Source: Macrophomina tecta | Taxonomy: Eukaryota > Ascomycota > Dothideomycetes > Botryosphaeriales > Botryosphaeriaceae | Assembly: GCA_024180945.1 (NCBI GenBank) | Contig: JAKSGN010000002.1 | Coordinates: 2,108,001 to 2,172,000 of the forward strand | Reading direction: 5' to 3' | Length of the DNA: 64,000 bases | Shown here: positions 58,472-64,000 of the stretch, piece after piece | Layout: the number at the start of each line of letters is the position of its first letter | Position numbering within the stretch: the first letter of the stretch is position 1 | Translations under genes and position numbers: made by a program | The notes under the pieces: model-generated | The model's database searches: none | Told to the model about the DNA's origin: nothing | What the model saw: only the letters and a program-made list of their open reading frames with translations

Positions 58472-59323
58472 GGCGGAGCAGCAGCAGCAGCAGGGTGGTG
58501 TTGGCGGGCAGCAGCGAGGAGGCGGGCTGGCGGTCGTGTGCGGTAGACGGGGCGTCGGGCGCTGCTTGGACACGCGCGGCGCTGGGGTTCCGAGTGTGGC
58601 CCGATGCGGCAGAGCAGGACAAAGACGGCGGCAGGGCTCTAGCAATACAGAGCAGCAGAGACGGCGGGGCGGACGACTGGCAGGCTCGAGAACCGAAAGA
58701 GAGGCGGCAATGGGAGGGTGCAGGTGGCTGGCTTGCGGCGCTGCAGCTGTTGCGTCAGACAGCAGTCAACAGGACGAGTAACGAGAGGGGCCACGCGGGA
58801 ACGAGGCCGGTCTTGGTAAGCGATCGCTGCTGCAATAATAGATCGCGGCTGTCGCACTTCGCCCAGAAAGTGGCGCAACTCGCCGTCGTGGCGCTGCCCG
58901 CCATTTCAACCTCCATCGCCGCCCTCGCGCAGAGCATCCATGTGACCCTTCCCACTGCTCACCGCCGGGACACCAGTGCTCGTTCTCGATGCGCTTCCCC
59001 GCCTGACGGACGCTAGAAGAAAGCAGGGCCACCGGCAGCCCGAGGCACGCGCATCAGACAGGAATGCCCCATGCCTCACGTCGGTATGAGGATGGCACAC
59101 CTCAAATGCCAACCTCCGTTAGTGCCGCAATGACACAGCCTTTTCATTTCTCAGCAGCCGCCCCTTTCATACCTCTCCATCGCCTTCCTCCTTCTTCCTC
59201 CCCTTTTGTCGCCATTCTGCGTGCTTCTACTCGCGCATTTGTAATCGCCTGCCGTTGTTTGTCCGGCACGGATCGCCCAAGCACCACGCTGCCCAACTAG
59301 AACACACACACCCCTCCCCCCTC

Positions 59324-59347
59324 AAAAAAAAAAAAAAAAAAAAAAAA
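59324..59347. repeat. Poly(A) tract, 24 bases
   Basis: The longest homopolymer in the window, following a C-rich stretch. Confidence 0.95.
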
Positions 59348-59931
59348 GGAAGGATAAGAAAAGAAAGCCTCCTTTGCCCAAATTTAAGATATCTGCGTCC
59401 CGCTGTTTCTGTCGGGGACTACTGCAACGGCCCGACCATCTAAACCATTAAGCATGGTGCGGAATAGTGGGAAGGTGTTGTTTTGACAGAGCGTGTGTCA
59501 ACCTCGATGTGAGAAGTAGCAAAGATGATGCGGCCCGGGCGGCACGTACCTATTATTCACCGAACACTTGACGGTCCTGTCAAGATCTCGGAGCCATCTC
59601 CTCGGGCACTGCTAGCCTCGTATAATTGGACGATGCCTACGGCTTGAGAGCTAATAACCTGCAAAGCTTAAATTATGCCCGTCGCAGCGGACTTGCCCCT
59701 TCCATGTGCTTGCAAGGGCTTGAACGAGGAAGCAGGCCAGTCGGCCAGCCTCAGACTCCTGCCGGCAGGCTGGTCTCAGAGATAGGAATGAACAAGCATA
59801 CCAGCCCGAAGCATGGCCCCGGAAGTGGAATGTCAATGAAGTTAGCTTTGTTCCAGCTTGTGATGCTCTCGGCCGTTCACGAGTACGTAGGGCCGGCCAG
59901 CCGGACTAGCTAGGGGGGTTCTTGCGGCAGG

Positions 59932-59947
59932 AAAAAAAAAAAAAAAA
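59932..59947. repeat. Poly(A) tract, 16 bases
   Basis: Uninterrupted A run in the same intergenic region as the A24 tract. Confidence 0.95.
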
Positions 59948-60220
59948 CCACCTCTCCCCACAGCCGCGGCACAGGCGGGGTAGCTAGTTCTTGTGATGGT
60001 GGGGCATCTTTCTGCAGGTCCGGATCGCGGGGATCCAGGCCCCGTCCTGCACCCCAAGCCGGAGTACGGTGCCTGACGCGCATGGGTAATAGCTAACCCT
60101 ACAGGAAAACCGCCGAGTCAAGCGGCAGCCTACTCGCAACGAGCTGAATCGTTCAGGTCGCAGCGCGAGCTCTGTTGCTAAGCATTACGCTATACCGCTA
60201 TCGCCATCACCATCCTTCTC

Positions 60221-60248
<28 letters not shown>
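60221..60248. repeat. (CA)14 microsatellite
   Basis: Fourteen uninterrupted CA dinucleotides; likely polymorphic in length. Confidence 0.95.
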
Positions 60249-60251
<3 letters not shown>

Positions 60252-61302
60252 GACAGCTACTCGCTGGAAAAGGTAGCTCCCCAAATCGGCCGCCCATCAC
60301 CGTCGTATTCGCACCTCAACCGTTCCCATCCCACCGGAGTCGCTCGCTTCCGCACCTCAACCGCCCGAAACTCCGAAGCGCACCGCAATGCTCGCTCAGC
60401 GCTAGGATAAATATCCGTGATGGCGAGCTTTCCGCGGCCCTATGTCCCAGTGCGGTACCTGCCTATCTGTTCAGGGCAGTACCTACATACGTACAAACAG
60501 CCGAAAATATCTAATGAACGCACCCGCGCGCTCCGTGCAGAATCGGGCAACTCAACTCCATTGCCCGCCCCTCCACAACCAATCACTCCCCACCTGTCCG
60601 ATGGGCAATGCAGCAAGAAATAGGTGACGATCGGCGGTCACTGAAACCCTCTCTACATGCGCAGATTCGCCCTCATTGCCTTCCTCCATCTCCAAGGAAA
60701 TGTTATGTATAGATCCTCATTATTTAGCGTTTATAATTTACTCACGGTGCGCGTGACCTTGTACATCTTCGTTCCATTCATCCCGCAAAAAAGAAAAAAA
60801 AGAAAAAAAATGTTTAAACAAGGGAAAGATCAACAAACGAAACATTCATAATAATACACAGCATTCGCCTCTCCGCGGATGAGTAAGGACTCCCCCGCTC
60901 GCTGAAAGACCAGCCAAGTGAGATGGCCAAAGTAAAAATGCGAGACGCTGCTCGTAATCGTAGGGTATTTTTCCTTTTGTTCCCTTTGGAGCGGGAAGAA
61001 AAGTGAGCAAATCCGCTATCCTACGCCATGTCTTCCCACGAATGTGTTATGCGCCATTTTTTCAGACCAAAAGAGAGACGTATATCCAACCATTTTGCTG
61101 CTTCGTCAATTCGTAATGCCACAATTCGGTCGAAACATTGCAAAAGAGGCCGCAAAAAATCCGCCCCTTCACCTTACCCTTGCACACCAGAACTCCCGAT
61201 GGAAATATGAGTTTGCCGACCAAGCAATATGCCTTCTATCCTTTTGTTGGCGTCGCCTGTCGCATTCGTCCAAGGCCAAAGAAGAATTGACACCACCGTG
61301 TC

Positions 61303-64000
61303 TCATTGGGTTCCACTCAGAAAGAAATCCAACTCGCTCGGACCACCTCTGCTCTGCTCATTCTCCGCCAACTGCTCCAGTAGGGTCAAGAACGGATCTT
61401 TCTCCGAGCTGGCTTCCGTATGATTGCTACCCGCTGCGCTTGCCGCGCCTGGCGTTCGCTGCTGTTCATACGGCGTGGGGATGCCAAACATCGGATCATA
61501 TGGGTGCTCACCATTGCCGTTGTGAGGCACCGAGTTGCCTGTTGGGTCAGGTGTAAACGCCGCAGAGAAGGTGAAATTGGGCGAAAACGGCGTAATAATC
61601 TGCTGTTGGAACGCATGAAGATGCGAATTGTTCTCATTGTTAACAGCAATGTTGAGCTGATTGTGATGATTTTGCTGCGGAGCCTGCTGCTGTTGGGAGT
61701 TGGCGGCAGTAGTAGGATTTTTGGAACCACTCTGGGTGCCGGCGTTGTTGGCGATGCCGTTCTGGTCACTCGACACAGAAGCTGAGCCACCGTTGTTTCC
61801 GCCATCTTCAGACTTGATGTTGGGGTTGCTCGAGCCGGCATTGGCGTTTGAATGCCCCGATGCCGAGGACGCCACCGTGCATCGGCGTTTCCGGCGCCGC
61901 TCGAGAGGACTCGTCGGAGATTGGTTGGGTTGCGAAGGAAGTAAGGGAGGCTGGGCAGTGAGTGGGAAGGAACTCGCGCCATAGTACGGATTTTGCGGTG
62001 AAGCAGCATACAGGGACACACTGTTTTAGGTCAGCATTCTAAGATGCAAGTGCCGGGTAAGTGAAACGTACCTCTCACGGATTGAGTCGTGAGAAAGGTC
62101 CTGGAACGTGACGTGAGCCCCGTCGATTGCATGACCGGGGTACCTATCAAAGAAGTCCTCGAGATCCAAAGTCGGGGAGAAACGCATTGCGTTGCCCGCC
62201 ATGGACTTGACAAGCTCTGAATGACATCCGTAGATCCATTGCAGCGTATCCCGCTGATGTTGCACGCCTGCCCAAATGAAGCGGAGCTCTGCAAGCTGTT
62301 GCATCTCCCTTGAGAGAAGCTCTGCGCTTGAGGAGTAAACTTCGCCTTCCCGTCCCCGGTAGTGCGCGCCGTGGACATGAATAGTGCCAGCAGTGCCGAC
62401 ACAGTAGCCGACGAATGCTGGCCAATCGATGATTGACGATGCCCTCCCAATCTCCACCAATTCCGCGATGGCATTCGCGTGGAGGAAACATAAGTTCGTC
62501 GCCTCGATTTGCCATGATTGGTGTTGTCCCGTTATCGACAATTCCGCGAGATCCATCGGGAGGAACGGTCGATAAATCAAACAGTGGATGAGATGATACA
62601 CCAGTTTGCTCAAAACTAGCATGGTGCTTTCACGATGGCCGAACAGATTCTCCAGCGAGCTGAATGTATCTTGCGTTTCAGAAGCCCACATGTCCAGTTC
62701 ATGCCGGATCTTCGAGAGGTTTGAAAGTGAATGCCATGGAAAATGCGAGTCACCTTTGACACCACCTGCAGCCAAATATCTGTTTGTTATCCCGAGGATC
62801 CGGGCGATTCCGATTAGCATGACTGTGCTGCTTTGGCCTTGTTTGCCCGGGCCGGCCATGTATTGCAGGTTGGAGCCATTGCGGAAGAAGTCTCCTTCGA
62901 GCATCAGAGAACCCGGTCCAGACGCGGCAGAAGGCAGGCGGAGCATCACTGATTCATCCGTTATCAGAGAGGGTCGTTTGGATCCACACGCGGAAAAGCG
63001 GTCCATGAGATAGCATGCCCAAAAAAGCCGTCGTCTGCCTTCGCGCTCGGAGGGCGGGATGTTCATCATCAGGGGCAATTCCCGATGCAGTTCCAAAGCG
63101 AGAGCCATGCTAATGGCGGTTGCTGGAGTGTGGTCAGCGGCCCGCGTCCGAAAACGTTGCTGTCTGCTTACTTAATAGCATGTACGCCTTCTTTCCCCGG
63201 CCAGCCTGATAGCTTGACATTGCTAAAAGAAGAAGCGTTTGCAACGCTTCTATTGACGGCTCATCGGTGTCGAGCTCGGCCCGGGACCGAGCTGCGAAGT
63301 CTTCGCTGGCGCGAACAGCGGCATTGTATCCGGCGGGGTGGGATGAATATCTGCATGCGTTAGTAAGACAAAGTGGATCCTTGTGTCCAGACATCGCCCC
63401 TGCAGCCGACGGTTACGTGCGTGAATGCCGGGATATGAATACGAATTCTTCGCGCTCGAGCACCCATGGACTTGGGAAAGCATCGAAAATTGGATGCAGA
63501 GACCCCGCATCCGTGCCCAAAAGGTCACTTCAATCAAAGAGAGCAGAGGAGAGGAAGTATTCGATCATTCCTGAACGCACGAACCATCGGCTGTGGGAGA
63601 TGCAGAGCGGATATTGCGAGGCTTACCGCGCGCTCACAGCATAGATGGCATGTGCCAAGTGGTTCGGCAGTTGGTGGTGCTGCAGTCTTTGCCGGGTAGT
63701 AAGTTCGTCCAGAATGTAATAGGGCTTGCCATGGATTCTCGTGAAGTAAGTGTCGAGCAGGAGGTCCGGGCGTTGGGACGGAGTCGTCTGACTGCACATG
63801 ACCGTCAGCATAGCTCTTCCAGCGAAACCGGAGGGGCACGGCCGGCGTACCTGACGTCGGTGGGAGAGATGGACGATGTTGAGGTATTGGCATTAGGGTT
63901 GATGCCTATTGATGGTTTCTGGGCTACTGGGGGAGGTGGCGGCGGTGGTTTCGAAGGTTGCTGTGGCGCGTTGAAGTCTTCTATGGGCGGGTCTTCCTTC
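61303..64000 (-). CDS. Fungal-specific (Zn2Cys6-class) transcription factor, C-terminal part
   Basis: Partial gene running off the right edge; five exons are visible: 64000-63851, 63791-63627, 63350-63172, 63122-62072 and 62020-61303. Introns are 59, 276, 49 and 51 bp with GTACGC, GTAAGC, GTAAGC and GTACGT donors; the 276-bp intron has a perfect TACTAAC branch site. The visible protein has a Pro-rich linker, then the fungal transcription factor middle homology region: [53 protein letters not shown], the diagnostic [18 protein letters not shown], then SGSKRPSL. The C-terminus (last 239 residues) is rich in Asn, Gln and Ser, with poly-Gln, and ends in an acidic/hydrophobic stretch ([12 protein letters not shown]) that could be an activation domain. 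The Zn2Cys6 DNA-binding domain, expected at the N-terminus, would lie beyond 64000, so the class is inferred. Target genes are unknown. Confidence 0.9.

Larger units (their letters stand above)
58472..61302. other. Intergenic region, 2.8 kb
   Basis: Holds the promoter of the Tcp11-family gene, an A24 tract at 59324-59347, an A16 tract at 59932-59947 and a (CA)14 microsatellite at 60221-60248. The part just before 61303 is the 3' flank of the partial transcription factor gene. No gene is seen. Confidence 0.5.

Noticed and set aside
58472..58645. N-terminal extension of the Tcp11-family protein
   Set aside because: No ATG in this open stretch, and it encodes Pro/Cys-rich low-complexity sequence.
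57688..59016. 442-codon plus-strand ORF antisense to the Tcp11-family gene
   Set aside because: It is the mirror of a GC-rich, charged coding region; its translation is Arg/Gly/Ala-biased without a domain, while the minus strand encodes a clear family member.

Overview
The window is nuclear DNA of a filamentous ascomycete fungus. The evidence is short introns (mostly 49-130 bp) with GT..AG ends and CTNA-type branch points, GC-rich coding DNA, and ascomycete families: an Rpn4-type C2H2 factor, a fungal rhodopsin-like membrane domain, a FucP-type MFS carrier, a Zn2Cys6-class regulator and a Kgd4/YMR31 protein. A dothideomycete is my best guess, but it is only inference. Gene density is low: fifteen gene models in 64 kb, with several gaps of 4-7 kb holding no supportable gene. 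Homopolymeric A/T tracts of 16-24 bases recur in the gaps.

Layout. 1-4.9 kb has no supportable gene. 4.9-7.1 kb (+) encodes an Rpn4-like proteasome regulator. 11.5-12.7 kb (-) encodes an uncharacterised six-cysteine, coiled-coil protein. 14.5-16.1 kb (+) is a decayed FAD aromatic monooxygenase. 21.1-22.8 kb (-) is a conserved proline/serine-rich fungal protein. 22.8-29.6 kb is GC-rich and apparently gene-free. A dense housekeeping block follows: the DNA-repair polynucleotide kinase/phosphatase in ten exons (-), Mediator subunit 18 (-), divergent Kgd4 (+), HEM2 (-), a divergent serine/threonine-rich protein (+), a holocytochrome c-type heme lyase (+) and an acidic/basic unknown protein (+). 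49.6-52.4 kb (+) encodes a single polypeptide joining a rhodopsin-like 7-TM domain to a 12-TM FucP-type transporter. Then come an aldo-keto reductase (+), a convergent Tcp11/Sok1-family protein (-), and the C-terminal part of a fungal-specific transcription factor (-) that runs off the right edge.

Functional themes. There is no convincing biosynthetic cluster or mobile element. Three mitochondrial or heme genes (KGD4, HEM2, heme lyase) lie within about 10 kb. Two head-to-head pairs (MED18/KGD4 and HEM2/unknown) probably share promoters. The most unusual object is the rhodopsin-transporter fusion, whose start codon overlaps an upstream ORF. Exon boundaries were worked out by hand from splice consensus, reading-frame closure and family conservation; no alignment or transcript data were available.
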